The notes under the pieces are model-generated. The model made no database searches, was not told the DNA's origin, and was given only the letters and a program-made list of their open reading frames with translations. Below are positions 52,366 to 64,000 of a stretch of 64,000 nucleotides of DNA, in pieces. This DNA is from Cerioporus squamosus. Taxonomy: Eukaryota > Basidiomycota > Agaricomycetes > Polyporales > Polyporaceae. The translations under genes and the position numbers were made by a program. How positions within the stretch are numbered: position 1 is the first letter of the stretch; each line of letters starts with the position of its first letter. Location of the stretch: assembly GCA_022592435.1 (NCBI GenBank), contig JABYQS010000097.1:62001-126000 (forward strand). Direction: 5' to 3'.

Positions 52366-54411
52366 ATGGCATCTAGTGAGTCTTCAGCACATCTCTCGCA
52401 GCTCGGGAGAACGCAGCTCACACATGTACCAGTCTTCGCACACAACAGGATCCTCCCCAATCTCAAGCGACGCTCGCGTCCTACGAACAAGTCTGATGTA
52501 GTTTCGCCTGCCAAGGCGAAGCCCCTCCACATTCTCCCCAACGTCGCGGAGGAAGATGAGTGCCCAAGTCGCCCCTCATGTTCTTCAACGTCTTCCCTCC
52601 CGATCACCAACAACTATCAACCTTCGCGCTACCTCGGTGGCAGCGCAACGCTCGGCGCTCGCCCTGCCCACGACAAGCGCGACTCGCGCAGGGTCGTCCT
52701 GACTGGCGTCGAGGGCCTCACATTCGATGACTTCTTCCCTCCATCAAGCGCCCCTCGGGTCCGTACACCCTCGCCCCCACCCCGCCCAATCACTCCCCCA
52801 CGGTCAGTTGCATCATCGCCCGCCTCGGAGTGCTCCCTGGACGATATTAACCTGCGGTTCTCGGGCCTTGGCATCTCTCTCAACTTCCCCTCTCCGCCCT
52901 CCTCTGCGACACCATTTTCGACGCCCTCAAGGAGACGCGAACAGTCTCCAACGCCCTCTGTTGCCAGCAGCGAAGCCTCTACTGCCAGCCCCAAAACCCC
53001 TTGCTCCACGCCACCGACCTCCGACGACGAGTCTTCGCCCTGCAAGTCTAATCTCATGCGGGCTCCTACCTTCAAGTCGCAGCGTGCTTCAGTCCTCTTC
53101 ATGCAGTCCATGCCCGATCTCGCCGAGCCCACGCGCAAGACGTCCATCACCTCTCTTGTGGACGAGGACATCTCGGAGGAAGTCAACTATATCGCACAAG
53201 AAATTGGCGACATCGTGACCCTCTCCACTCCTCTTCCACCTGCATCTCCGCTCGCACTGTCCGATCCCTTCTCGGACGCGCGTGCTCGCCCCGACTCCGT
53301 GCCTCCGCCACCGCGCAAGCAGGCCGGCAGCAGGGGCCGGAGCAGCAAGCCTCCTCCCGCCTTGCCGCGCATCTCCATCCAAGACAGCAGCGCTCGCGGG
53401 CCCAGTGCCCAGCTCGACCCCACATTCCCGCTGAAGCGTCGCTCGTACCTCGTCCCCACCCGCCCGCCTCCCCCGCCCCCCGTGCCGCGCTCTCCAGTTC
53501 TCTCTGCGATGGAGCAGGCCACGGAGGACCTGCTTGCCGAGCTCGCAAACGCTGCTCTGGGCGCTGGCTTACTGGGTCAGGAACTCACCGTCCCGCACGA
53601 CGGGTGGTCGTCCGCAGGCTCCGTCCCGCCTTCGCCCAGCAGCCACTTCATCGTCTCGACGCCCGTGTCCGCCACCGCTGGGCTCCGCCCGCTCCCGCGC
53701 TCCTCCATCCCGATGGACATCAACGACTTCGCCGAGGAGAGTCCTATCGAGTTCATGCTTCCCAAGCGCGACCAGTGGCCGACCACGCCGCAGAGCATCT
53801 CGGTGTACTCGCAGATCAGCGACTCCGCGCCCGGCTCGCCGCTCTCCTCGTTCGACTTCGACATCGACGTGACGTTCGTCAGCAGCGATTCCCATTGCAG
53901 CCCTCATTCCCCGTCCTACGCGAATGCTCAGACCATGCCGGAGAGCCCCGCCCCGAGCCCGATGCGCCGCTCGCCCTCGACGCTCTCCATGGGTGCCGAC
54001 CCGGAGCGCACGCTCCGCTCGCGCTGGTCGACCTCGACGCTCGGCTCGCTCGCCGAGTCGCACTCGCACTCCTGGCTGCCACGCTTCACGCTCTCGCCCT
54101 CCAAGAAGGCGAAGAGCAAAGCGGCAGCCGCCGCGGTCTCGCACTCGCACTCGTCCTCTTCGTCGTCCTCGACGTCCCCGACGTCTCCTCTGCAGCGCAA
54201 GAACGCCGTGAAGGGCACGCACGCCGCGAAGCGTTCGGTGGACTCGGACCGCGGCGTGAGCAGGCGGGACAGCCGGTCGTCGCGCGTGAGCGAGAGCAGC
54301 GCGAGCGACAGCGGGGACAGCGCGAGCACTGCGAGCTCGGGCCTGCGCAGGAAGCCGATCCCGATGGCGCTCCTGTCGGTGACGGGTGGGCAGGCCTCGA
54401 TGTCCATGTGA
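52366..54411 (+). CDS. Ser/Pro-rich disordered protein, function unknown
   Basis: One uninterrupted frame of 681 codons, rare among the intron-rich neighbours. The sequence is dominated by Ser, Pro and Thr. Short conserved-looking islands are VVLTGVEGLTFDDFFPPSS, SLDDINLRFSGLGISLNFP, VNYIAQEIGDIVTLSTPLPP and DINDFAEESPIEFMLP, followed by SHSWLPRFTLSPSKKAKSKA. Such islands in a disordered chain suggest a scaffold or regulatory protein with several short binding motifs and phosphorylation sites (many SP and TP). No membrane segment, signal peptide or enzyme motif is visible. I do not recognise a family. Confidence 0.75.
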   Translation: MASSESSAHLSQLGRTQLTHVPVFAHNRILPNLKRRSRPTNKSDVVSPAKAKPLHILPNVAEEDECPSRPSCSSTSSLPITNNYQPSRYLGGSATLGARPAHDKRDSRRVVLTGVEGLTFDDFFPPSSAPRVRTPSPPPRPITPPRSVASSPASECSLDDINLRFSGLGISLNFPSPPSSATPFSTPSRRREQSPTPSVASSEASTASPKTPCSTPPTSDDESSPCKSNLMRAPTFKSQRASVLFMQSMPDLAEPTRKTSITSLVDEDISEEVNYIAQEIGDIVTLSTPLPPASPLALSDPFSDARARPDSVPPPPRKQAGSRGRSSKPPPALPRISIQDSSARGPSAQLDPTFPLKRRSYLVPTRPPPPPPVPRSPVLSAMEQATEDLLAELANAALGAGLLGQELTVPHDGWSSAGSVPPSPSSHFIVSTPVSATAGLRPLPRSSIPMDINDFAEESPIEFMLPKRDQWPTTPQSISVYSQISDSAPGSPLSSFDFDIDVTFVSSDSHCSPHSPSYANAQTMPESPAPSPMRRSPSTLSMGADPERTLRSRWSTSTLGSLAESHSHSWLPRFTLSPSKKAKSKAAAAAVSHSHSSSSSSSTSPTSPLQRKNAVKGTHAAKRSVDSDRGVSRRDSRSSRVSESSASDSGDSASTASSGLRRKPIPMALLSVTGGQASMSM

Positions 54412-55588
54412 GCCCGAGCCTGACGAATCTCGGCCTGGAAGAAGATGTAACGAACCCATCATGACCTCTCTCTCCCTCTCTCTCTCCTGGCATTTCTGGT
54501 CTGTCTCTGCTGTCTTGCTCCGCTACTGTATCCATAGTCCACACTGCGCTCCTTGCACCCTACCCACATCCTCATCCTAACCCCCCAACTCACAACGCAC
54601 ACTGAACTCTATACTTATGTAGCATTCGCATTCACTCCTTCTTTCCACCCACTTTGTAGCATTTCGTTCTTCGGCCTCTCCAAGTCTATTTATTCGCGGG
54701 GTTTCCCCTGCGCCATTGCATAGTGATTAAGTAATGCTTTGTTTCGTACACACACTGTACATACCACTCCCTGGACGCGCCCGGTACTTACTGACCTTGC
54801 TGCTCTACATAGACACCGTCCAGGGAAAGCGCTCTCACTCTCGTTTTTTGCTACACTTAACCGTAACGCGTCGGCTGGGTCGAACTATGTGTACCACCCT
54901 AGTAATGACTCGAAATGCAATCTTGGATCTAGCAAAACCATTATCGAGATTGCGGCCAAAGTTGTGGACAAGTCCGCGCACGGGCGATGGAATCAGCCAA
55001 GTTCCTGGAGACACTCCAGTTGTAATGATCAGCCTCGGGGACGCAGCGGCCGCTGTGACATAACACTGACATTGAGCCCTGAGGCCTGCCAGTGGAGGAC
55101 TTGCGACGTGACCATTGACAACCAGGGAGATTTCAATGATGGCCACGTCTGGACGTCACTCAGCATGGAGCAGGGTTGGGACGGAAAGTGTGAGCATTAA
55201 TTGCAGGAAACCGCCATCGCGCAGCGAAGCCTGAGATTGCGCAGGTAGCCACGAAGCCCGCACCGGGCGCAAGGTGCCTGCTCATGTTGGCAGAGGGTCG
55301 TCGACTCCTTCGCCTTGCCGAAGCCATACCTCTACCGCCATACCTGACTGGCTCACACAACGAAGTCCTCACTCAACACGACAGAATGAAAGCCTGTGTA
55401 TGAACGTCGAAATTTACAATGTCACGAGAAAAGAGCGTACTTATAGGACAATGAAAATACACCAGCCTCCAGGATATACAGTGCGATGCAAAGACTACCA
55501 TGATAATCCGCCCCGCCCCCGCCCCCGCGCCGAACAGCCCGAACAACCCACAGCGACCAGACCAGATCCCGAGTCCACGCACGCACGA
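54412..55588. other. Convergent intergenic region
   Basis: 3' flanks of two convergent genes. It contains a CT microsatellite at about 54463-54486. An open frame of 153 codons at 54739-55200 has no motif and was not called. Confidence 0.4.
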
Positions 55589-58216
55589 TTAGCTGGGCGC
55601 CGCACCGCCGGCACCGCTCGGGCTCGTCCGCCCAGACGCAGACTCGGTCTTCTCCTTGCCCGCGATCGAGTTCGCGAGCTTGACGAGGTCCTCGTCCTTC
55701 TCGGGCGTCTTGCCGTCCCACGCCTCCTGGATGAGCGACATCGTGCTCTCCAAGCTCCTCCGACGGGTACTCGGACTCGTCATCGTTGTCCCCAGGCTTG
55801 CCTGGCGACCGTGGCCGCGGCGGAATGGCGACGCAGATGACGAGATCGGGGATGTCGGGGATAGGGGCGTACCAGGTGTCGCAGGTGCGGAGGTGTTGAT
55901 GGGAGTGACGCTTGGACTGCCTGCGATGACCTGTTCGAGAGCCTCGGTGACGCCGTTCGGCGACACAGGAGGACGATGTCCTCGTGGGGAGTCGCCGGCT
56001 GGGAGGAGATGAGACCCTTGCCCTCCTCGGATTCCGGGTCGTATAGCTCGGGCGGGAGACGCTCGTTCTCAATATCGGATTTCCGACTGCAAACGCGAGT
56101 TAGGACCACGCGCACAGCCAAAGTGGCAATAGACATACGCATCGTCGAAGCCTGAGATAGCATCCTTGATGCCTTCTGCTCCTAGGGCCAATGTGCCATA
56201 TGGTAGCTTGGCAGAGCCCGACACACTCTTGAGCTCGGAGACTTTCTCGGACTCCTCACTGCAGGGCATACATCAGCATCATCACAACGACAGGCTGAAA
56301 ATGAACGAACCGCAAGAGGGCGAAGACTCGGGACATGCGACCAACTGCAAGGATCTTGTTCTTGATAACCTTGCGACGCTCCTGAGCCTCCTCCTCGGGG
56401 GTCGGCGAGGTGAGCGTCTCTTCGTCAGAGCTTTCCTCAAGCTCCTCCTTCGTGCAGCAGTTGAGCATAGCAAGGAGCATATCGGTGACTGGTACATAGT
56501 CAACAGGTAGAGCATAACCTTTAGGATGTCAGTTACGTACTCTTCTCCCCGACGAAAGGAAGACTCCAGGTGAACGCGTCCATGAAGTTGGGAAGCCAGT
56601 ACGGATGTGGCGTCGCGTTGAACTGACGGATGTTCAGCACATTGCTCTCATACTTGAGGATCGCGGCCTTGTTGTTGTAAACATCGAGGTAGTTCGGCGC
56701 CGAGAAGAGGGTCATGACGGAGGGGAAGCCGGTGGTTCGGGTCTTGCGGTACATCCGGTATCTGACCATCCATGATGAGGTGATGCCCCGCAACTGGGAG
56801 AAGGAGGCTAAGCGAGCTTACCCCGCATCTTGTGCTTCGTGAGCACGGATGATGGACAGCAGCTTGTTCCGCTCGAGGAACTGACATGCAGCTTGGTATC
56901 TATTCATACGTGAGCGACGCCGACAGCACGCAGCGGCCCACCCAAACTCACGTGAAGAAATACGAGCAACCTCGTACGTGGTTGTGGACGAAACTGTCGG
57001 ACGTCTTCTCTTGGCCAAAGTCCTCAACGGGGTCGGACCAGAGCATGTCGCACATCAGGCCCTGGGTGGGCGGCTCGCGGAACCGGTCAATCTGCGGGGC
57101 TGTCAGCGCCAAGAAGGAAGGGGTCAACGACGCGAAACATCCTCACGTTGCGGATGTCTTCCAGAGTATGGAGTTCGGGAGAAAGACCGCCGTGAATGCA
57201 GAAGAACTGCTTATTCATGATGGCGGCAAGGGGTAGAGCGCAGAAAGACTGCATGCATGCATCGTAGATCCGCTCGGAGTACTTGCGCTTGCCTGATCCC
57301 AGGAAGAATGTAAGATAAGCTTATCCGGCTGCAATGCAAGGTTGAAGAGCATACATTCAAGCTTGAAGGTGAAGTAGTCGGTCAAGTGACGGCACTCGTG
57401 GTTGCCACGCAGGAGGAAAAGGGTTTCGGGATACCATATTTTGAGGGACCAGAGATAGAGGACGCACTTTGGGCCGCATCAGGCGACCGACGACAACAGC
57501 CGTAGAATCGATTCGTCAGACCGGGGACGATTGAACGCGCGAATACAACGCACCTCGATGCTGAAGTAGCCCCGGTCAACATAGTCTCCCAAAAACAGAT
57601 AGCGGGTCGTCTCAGGATTGCCTCCGATCTCGAAGAGCTTCATCAAGTCGTACTGCAATCCCGTCTTAATATCAGCAAGCAGGTCAAGGGACGTCCAACT
57701 TGGGCACGTACATATTGCCCATGAATATCACCGCATACTGAGGGTCCGCGCGTGAGACATAGATATATGAGCATCGCGCAGAGCGGAAGGAGGGACTTCG
57801 GCGGCACATACCAGTGACGGGCGCATCTACGTAGAGGAGATTCGGCTCTGCGCGCAGGATCTCGGTGCCCTTCTCGAGGATGTAGAGGGCATGCTCCTCG
57901 GATAGCCGACCCTCCCGGTAAAAGTGGTTCTTCAAGAACGCGACGTCGGGCTTCGTTGGGTCCGTTTTCGAAAAGAATTGCGCGTCGGTAGGGATGCTCA
58001 TAGCCGGAGCTTGCACCTATCGACATTTCTCCTGCTGAGCTCGCCGTCTCGGGCAGCGACACGCCTAAGAAGACGCACCTCTTTCACGACGCGCTCCTGC
58101 GTGCTGATAGTATAGCCATTCTCGAGCTGATGCTGGGTAAAGTCGATCTCGGGGATGGCATCCTTGGATTGGATCTGGTCAATTGCCTTCTGGATCTGAG
58201 CTTGCGTTCCGCTCAT
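55589..58216 (-). CDS. CNA1: Calcineurin A, catalytic subunit of Ca2+/calmodulin phosphatase
   Basis: A many-exon gene with all metallophosphatase motifs: [31 protein letters not shown] and [10 protein letters not shown], plus [11 protein letters not shown]. The calcineurin-B-binding helix follows ([19 protein letters not shown]), then an acidic Ser/Pro linker ([19 protein letters not shown]). The calmodulin-binding helix [20 protein letters not shown] matches the animal helix closely. The C-terminal tail contains a Ser/Thr-Pro cluster ([20 protein letters not shown]) and the autoinhibitory-like [20 protein letters not shown]. The start [19 protein letters not shown] gives a normal fungal N-terminus. 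It dephosphorylates Crz1-type factors in the cytosol in stress, growth and virulence-like programmes of fungi. Confidence 0.95.
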
Positions 58217-58565
58217 CGTGCAGCAGCTGCTCGTCGTTCAGTCGTGACAGGGTTCCGTGAGTGAGTAGGACAACAGAAACGACGAGGAGGACAGCGAAGA
58301 CGACGAGGATGGAAGAAGGGCGGTGAAGACCTCTTGCGCCGGTGCAATCGACGCCTTGCGAGCGGAGTTTCAACTCGGTTTACATATGCGCGGCTATCAA
58401 ACTCGTACTCTACTGACCACTTCACCGGCTTATCTTTACTTACCGAGTACTACAGCTGCTAACTCGAGGCGGGACCCGGTAAGTACGGCTAAAGGGACAT
58501 CTTGACAACAGGCAGGCACGGCAGATTGAGGATGTGTAAAGCGTCCGTTGATACAAGGCCCCTTG
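58217..58565. other. Short intergenic region
   Basis: Calcineurin promoter and the 3' flank of the UNC-50 gene, same orientation. Nothing else seen. Confidence 0.5.
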
Positions 58566-59709
58566 TCATGACCCGAAGTATACAGGTAGTACATGTTTTG
58601 CGACATTGAACCCTAGTAGGGACAGGATGTACCCCACGAAGAGAGGCAGCAAGGGCGCGAGCAACAGCTCTGTCCGGACGAGGAAGGGGAGAGCTGCGAC
58701 AAGGATGTGAGATGGTGACCACGCGTGGATTGACCCGTACTCACTGTTCAGTCCCAGATACACTCCATAGATGTATTGTGCGAACCTGTTCCATGGTAAG
58801 CGAGGTACGCCGGTTCGGGAGCTTGAGGACATACCCAGCCAGATATAGCGTGTTCGACACAAACAGGCATACCCAGTTGTTCTTCAGGATGATCGGAACT
58901 AAGAATAGTTGTGCGAGGTACAACGTCAAGTAGAACGGGAAGAACGCGTTCGTATGTACGTCAAACGCGAAGGCCCATTCAACCTTCGCGTCTCCTGGTG
59001 TCGAGTGCGACGGTGGCGACAGCAGGACGCGATTTGAGAAGAACCTATCATGCAAGTCAGCGACACGTCCAGGAGAGCGGAGATATGTTCATACCAGAGA
59101 ATAGTCGCTATGATGGCGCCCACAAGGAGATAGTCGCGGAATATCATGAGGAAGGCTAACTCAATAGCTCCCCAGATACTGTACGAGTAAACGACCGACC
59201 ACGCGACAGCAGATACTGCGTAGCGTCCGCGTTGCTTGCATGAGACCGAAATCGTGAGACGTGAATCCGAACAAAACGACGCACCACATAGACAAGCCGC
59301 AATGAGAATAAGGATAGCAGGGTCATCTCGTGCCCAAGTGTTCTTGGTTTCTGGTTCCAAGTCAGTACGGCGTGACGCGGAGGTCGATGTTACATACGTT
59401 TGTGAAAGTAAACGTTGCGGTAGCTGTGCGCAGATGAGCATGCATTGCACGTACAAGCAGGTGGTATGCTTACACCCTCTTCGGGGCAAGACATAGGTAT
59501 GTCAACTGCCACGCTGCCTGCTCGAAGTCCTACTTGCACCTCCCATGGTTTGCGCGCGTCCCAGAGCAGACAATGGTTATATAACGCACCATTTGATGAA
59601 ACCGGTGTAGCCTCCTGAATATCATTGGTATACGGCTCGTGCCCGAGGAGGTCCGGTACTGGCCGCCATTGCCCGGGGTCGGCGAGGTGACGGGGAGGAT
59701 GCCATCCAT
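58566..59709 (-). CDS. GMH1: UNC-50/GMH1 family Golgi membrane protein
   Basis: A multi-exon gene. The early part reads RIPMIFRRLHRFHQM and, after an intron, DFEQAAWQLTYLCLAP, which is a hallmark of the UNC-50 family. Transmembrane spans follow: DPAILILIAACLC, IELAFLMIFRDYLLVG, YLTLYLAQLFLVPIIL and LFVSNTLYLAGY. The last exon has HILVAALPFLVRTELLLAP and LFVGYILSLLGFNVAKHVL, ending LPVYFGS. Yeast Gmh1 interacts with Arf-GEF proteins at the Golgi, and UNC-50 is needed for transport of some receptors. The start is uncertain: the Met at 59709 (MDGILPVTSP) is used, but an upstream in-frame segment (SKLLSRKPLRLRIRND) could be part of a longer N-terminus. Confidence 0.88.
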
Positions 59710-60065
59710 GTCGTTACGAATCCGGAGGCGTAGAGGCTTGCGAGAGAGCAGCTTGCTGAAGTAGTCCGAGCTAGCAGTAATCCAACGATATGATGCTGGG
59801 TTCTACAGCGAGAGTAAGTGGAGTGAAGGACTGCCAGGGATACTTGACTCTATGTAAGTAGTGCAGGGCAGAGAGAGACTCGGAGCGCAGCAGCCCAAGT
59901 CCAGCATTTTGGCGCCCATGACACGCTGTGCGGAGACTGAATACTACAAGCGGAGTTCAATTCTCTTGTACTGGCACTCTCGCGCCCGGCCGTCGCATCG
60001 ACCTCACATCGTCGACCCTTACACCCTCCTCCGCGACATTCGCCCCTCGCTCGACTCACACCGAC
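59710..60065. promoter_or_regulatory. Divergent promoter GMH1 / WW-domain gene
   Basis: About 356 bases between the start codons of two divergent genes. No TATA box is evident; the interval is C/T-rich on the plus strand just before 60066. Part may be coding if the GMH1 N-terminus is longer. Confidence 0.4.
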
Positions 60066-63000
60066 ATGGTTGACGACGACGGAGAGCGCCTCGACTGGGG
60101 CAACGACGACGACGAACAACAAAACGTCTCCGAGCAGTACACAGGGTATTCGCCACGACAGTCGACAGGCGGGTACGCGGGTGCGCCGGAAGACGCAGAG
60201 GACGCGGTCTCTCTCGGTGGCGACGACGAAGACGAGAGGGAGTTCTACGCTAACCACTCCTCAGAGCAGGCTCCGGGTGCGCACTTCACGAAACAACCCT
60301 CCTTCGCGTCGCACTCTGGCAGGCGAGACGGTCAGCGTCTATCCGCCACCACACCCTCCAGAACACCGTCCCGAGCCAAAAACTCAGAGTCGCCTACCAG
60401 AGATTCTCGCCCACCGAACTCGGCGAGCTCGACAGGCAAGCTACCTCCTGCCCCGCTCACTCATGCACTTCCCCCCAAACCTGTCCTAGTCCCGCCGCTC
60501 TTTGAGCAGCCCACAGAGCCTGGGATTCTCGCGAGCGCCATGATCCACAATAAGCCTCGCAAGTCCAACGGCGCTGCAAAGGGTCACCCGGCTCCTGACG
60601 GCGGCGATCCCCTCCCCCCGGACTGGGAGATCAGGTATCCCAGATCCGATGGCAGCAAGGATGTGTACTACTACAACGTCAAGACGGAGGTATCTACGTG
60701 GACAAGGCCTAGACTTCAGGTGACCTCTGGGCGGTCTTCCCCGACGAAGAGTCGCGAGATTGGTAGCGCTCAGCCATCTGGGCGCCGCTCTCCCGATGTG
60801 CAGGAAGATATGTGGTCGGAGAGGACGGGCCGCAGCCAGCAGCCACGTCTCGCGCGCAGGGACATGGCTTCTCGTCGAGCGTCTCCTCCACCTAACTCGG
60901 ACCTCTCGTACTCAGATCGTCATTACAGACCTCGCGAGAGTACGGAGGCTGCTGCGACTCCCACCGAATGGCGTGGAGCGTGGTGTTGCTGGGTCGGCCT
61001 ACTTTGCTGAACCGGCTTATGGTCGAGCGCGTTCGCCTTCGCCGATTCCAGCTAGTGAGGGTCGGCGTAAAACCCGGTCGGCGAGCCCTCAGTGGGACCG
61101 CCGACCTCCGCGGGACCACTCTCCGTCACCTCAGCCCGATCGTGGGGTGTGGCGGGGTGCCCAGAGAGACTACTCACAGGACCGTCAAGCAGGCGTCTCG
61201 GACTCCGGCTGGTCGCGCTCACAGGAGTACTCAGAGCCGCCGCAATCTGCTCCTCGATCGCCCTCTGCCCGTCGTAGCCGCCGCAAAGACGACATAGAAC
61301 CACCCATCCGCCGCAGGAAGGATGATATCGAACCCGCAACTCGTCGCAAGGATGACTTTGACCCCCGACGCCGCAAGGACGACATTGAACCCCGCATTCG
61401 TCGGAAAGACGACATCGAGCCCCCTCTTCGTCCGCTACCTTCCAGAGAGCCAAGCTCGCGCCACGGCAACGACGAGTGGCCCGGTTCAAGTACGTTATTC
61501 GCCTCATCCTCCGCCTCCCGTCTTTCGCCTCGATGCTCCTCCCGAGGTGGAGGGCAGCTGCTCGCCGACTGTCTCGTGAAACCTCGGGAGTTGAGCCACA
61601 CCGCCCTGTACCTTGTCCCCTCGCCGAGACGCTTCTGTATATACGACGACGCTTCTTCTGGACCCATCGACTCTCTTTGCCCCGTGCCTCTTCGTTCTTC
61701 ATCCTCCTCGCTCCTATCGCTTCTTTTACGAACCTTCTTCCCTTTCTATTGCAGGGCCACGTTCACCTCCGCCTCACCTGCGCGATCCCTCGCCGCCAAG
61801 GCGCGCCAATCCTCCGCTCCCGCCGTCATCGAACGCAGGCTATCCCGCCTTGGCGTCAAGTAGTTCCAGAGAGGCCATTCGCTACGAGCGCATCGACAGC
61901 CCACCACATACTCGCTATCGGGACAACATCTCGAGCGATAGTCTTCCTCAGAGGAGAGGCAGGGACGCGGAGATGCCGGAGCCCGGGTATGACAACTCGA
62001 AGCGTCGTCGTCTCAATGATGACTTCGACCCGTCTCGTCGTGGTCCGACTGACTTTGTAGCACCCATCGCGTCGCTTCCACCGAAACCTATGGCCGCCCC
62101 GTACGAAGCGTCACAGGCAGATCCGCTGCGTAAGTGGGATGCTTCGTACTGTTGGCATCCTGCTCACATCGTCCTTCCCTGAATTCCAGACCGCAAGCGA
62201 GCGCCTCTTCCTCCCCAGAGAGAGCAGTGGATCAAGTCTACCCCGAAACCTAATCCGTCCAGCAGCAGCAGCATCAGGCCCAGCACCCCCCGTACCCACC
62301 ACGTCCTGTTCGCATTCCGTCCCCGATCATTGACCGCGAGGGCATACAGCATTGGACATATCCGGATGGAGAACAAATGACCATCAATCCCGTCAACCAG
62401 CTGCCTCGTGGCTGGCTGGGGCACGGTCATGTACCTCTCTACGACACACCATCTGGTCGTCTCAGTCACATGTCAGGACTGCCTAACCCATGGGACAAGA
62501 ATCTTCCATGGCCACCTCCAAGGCCGAGGGGCTGGAAACCATCACCGCTCGATCCTCCCTTGTCAGTGTACCATTCTATTCCGCGTGGTCCAGGTGGTCC
62601 AGAGGCAATGGACGTCGATGGTCCGCCTCCCGCCAGAGGACCACCTATGTCTCGCATTGATCCAGCCCCGCGCAATGGTATTGGCGGCATGTACTCTGAC
62701 CGGATGTCAACGTCCGCACCTCAGGAAGCTCCTCGGGCACCCAGAGCCATGGTGCCTCGCGATGGTAGCTCCTACTCTGCCATGCCGTCTTCGTCGACAT
62801 CGATGCCGAACCTGTACGGTGCACGTCCTCCAGAGTCTTCGGCCTATGACGGCCCGGGCCCTTCGTCCTCTCGCAGTCGTCCTCAGCTTCCTCTATCTGC
62901 TGTGGATCGCCGCTGGGGAGAAGCCAGTTCGACAGATAGACGAGCAAGCTACTCTGGTCCTAACCCCATGGAGCCACCACCAATCGCACCCCCGAAGCAA

Positions 63001-64000
63001 GTCATGCGCGATTTGCCCGAGCGGCCTATGGGCCGCGCTCCTATCCCTGAGGTGAGTAATGGGGTTGGACGCGGAATTGTGCTCAGTTACTCATCGATAC
63101 CCACAGCCGCACGGTCGAGGTCGTCTCACTGGAGACCTAGGATTACGCCCACCTGCGCGCATCAGCGGTACCAACAACGTTCCCATTGGTCCGAGAACCG
63201 CGAATCCCTTCGAAGGTGCCCAGCCTGGCCAGCCTTCGTTCCACTCCACGGACAACGGGTACGGATCGCGTCGTCCATTCGCCGACGAACGACGTGAGGA
63301 TATATCCGATCCTTACGGCAAGAAGGTGCGCGTATTTAGGTTCGCTGCCTCTGCACACAAAATCCTGACAATGCAACCGTCCTAGCCGATGCGTTATGCT
63401 CCAGCTAATGAACCGCCTCCCGGACCTTCGCGTGTGGAACGCGGCATTGACCGTGGCAGTGATCGCGGAGGGCGTCGTCCTTCGGTGAGCGACACTATGG
63501 TATGCAGTTTGGTAGCATCCCGCTAGTATAACGCTGACGATCATAATGCAGCGCGGTCCACCTGAAGAACGCCAGCCACCTCGCGGTGGCACGTCCCCTG
63601 TTCAGGTATGTCTCGGTGAACGTGTTGTCAACGGTCTGGTGCTGATTTATCGCAGTCACGCCATGGTTCAACCTATCCTCCTACTCCGAGCGCACAGCAG
63701 GATCAACATCGCCTCTGGCAGACTCGCGATGAGGTGCAGACCTCACGTGGGCCGGGTCCCCGCTCGCAGGATGATTACGCTATGAGGGAGCCGAGGCAGT
63801 GAGTGCACCTGGCTCCGTCACCTTCGATCTTGGTCTAACTTGTCTTCTTTCAACTCAGGTATGGACGGATGCCTCAGGACACCGAGCCACGTCCCGATAG
63901 AGCTTTCACTCCTCCACCACCCGACCGGCGCAACGAAGAGCCACCACCGGTCGCCGTGAAGGTGCACCCCGACCGTGCCCGTCTTCTTTCAGTGCCCGCA
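60066..64000 (+). CDS. Large disordered WW-domain protein, runs off the right edge
   Basis: The start MVDDDGERLDWGNDDDEQ is acidic. A WW domain is clear near 60615-60715: PLPPDWEIRYPRSDG, then KDVYYYNVKTEVSTWTRP, with the two Trp and the Tyr triplet. WW domains bind Pro-rich or phospho-SP peptides. The rest is Ser/Arg/Pro-rich and contains a tandem RKDDIEP repeat at about 61280-61432. Later regions include YERIDSPPHTRY, a conserved patch REGIQHWTYPDGEQMTINPV and PRGWKPSPLDPPLSVYHS near 62330-62580. Exon joins near 61485-61760 and 62190-62330 are uncertain, and the second looks like a frame break. The last visible coding residues near 63990 read PDRARLLSVPA, so the 3' part is outside the window. 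RNA-processing or chromatin roles are possible but not shown. Confidence 0.7.

Noticed and set aside
54739..55200. Open frame of 153 codons in a convergent gap
   Set aside because: No recognisable motif, no leader-like sequence, and it lies in 3' flanks. Not excluded as an orphan gene.

Overview
The window is nuclear DNA of a filamentous basidiomycete, most likely a wood-rotting Agaricomycete close to the Polyporales (the order is inferred). The evidence is many short GT-AG introns of about 50-60 bp, dense genes on both strands, C/T-rich leaders, serine/proline-rich proteins and a set of omega-type glutathione transferases (GSTs) like those described in white-rot polypores. I saw no rRNA, tRNA, CRISPR array or transposase/reverse transcriptase gene.

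Left part (0-15 kb): a BBE-like FAD oxidoreductase, a decayed GST copy, an intact omega-like GST, a secreted class 3 lipase, the COPII coat gene SEC31 and a flavin-containing monooxygenase (FMO) with a signal peptide. Centre (15-30 kb): housekeeping genes. These are the pre-mRNA 3'-end processing factor CFT1/CPSF160, a disordered conserved protein, a RecQ helicase and the GPN-loop GTPase GPN2; the last two share a 315 bp divergent promoter.

30-35 kb is a second detoxification patch: a Ser-type omega GST with frame breaks, a decayed FMO copy and an intact Cys-type omega GST. A poor region of about 2.4 kb follows, then a possible spliced small gene and a kinase-like gene of a fungal-expanded type. 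A perfect 55 bp inverted repeat (fold-back) lies in the divergent gap before a long-chain-base-1-phosphate phosphatase gene with unusually long introns.

Right part (44-64 kb): a bZIP regulator, a one-pass membrane protein, a small fungal family gene with a frame break, a Ser/Pro-rich protein, calcineurin A, an UNC-50/GMH1 Golgi protein and the 5' part of a WW-domain protein that runs off the right edge.

Taken together, conserved genes for secretion (SEC31, GMH1), RNA 3'-end formation, Pol II assembly, DNA repair, calcium signalling and sphingolipid turnover are interspersed with duplicated, actively decaying xenobiotic-metabolism genes (GST, FMO, FAD oxidoreductase). That birth-and-death pattern, the fold-back and the intron oddities are the main points of interest. 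I did not find a clearly new multi-gene system.
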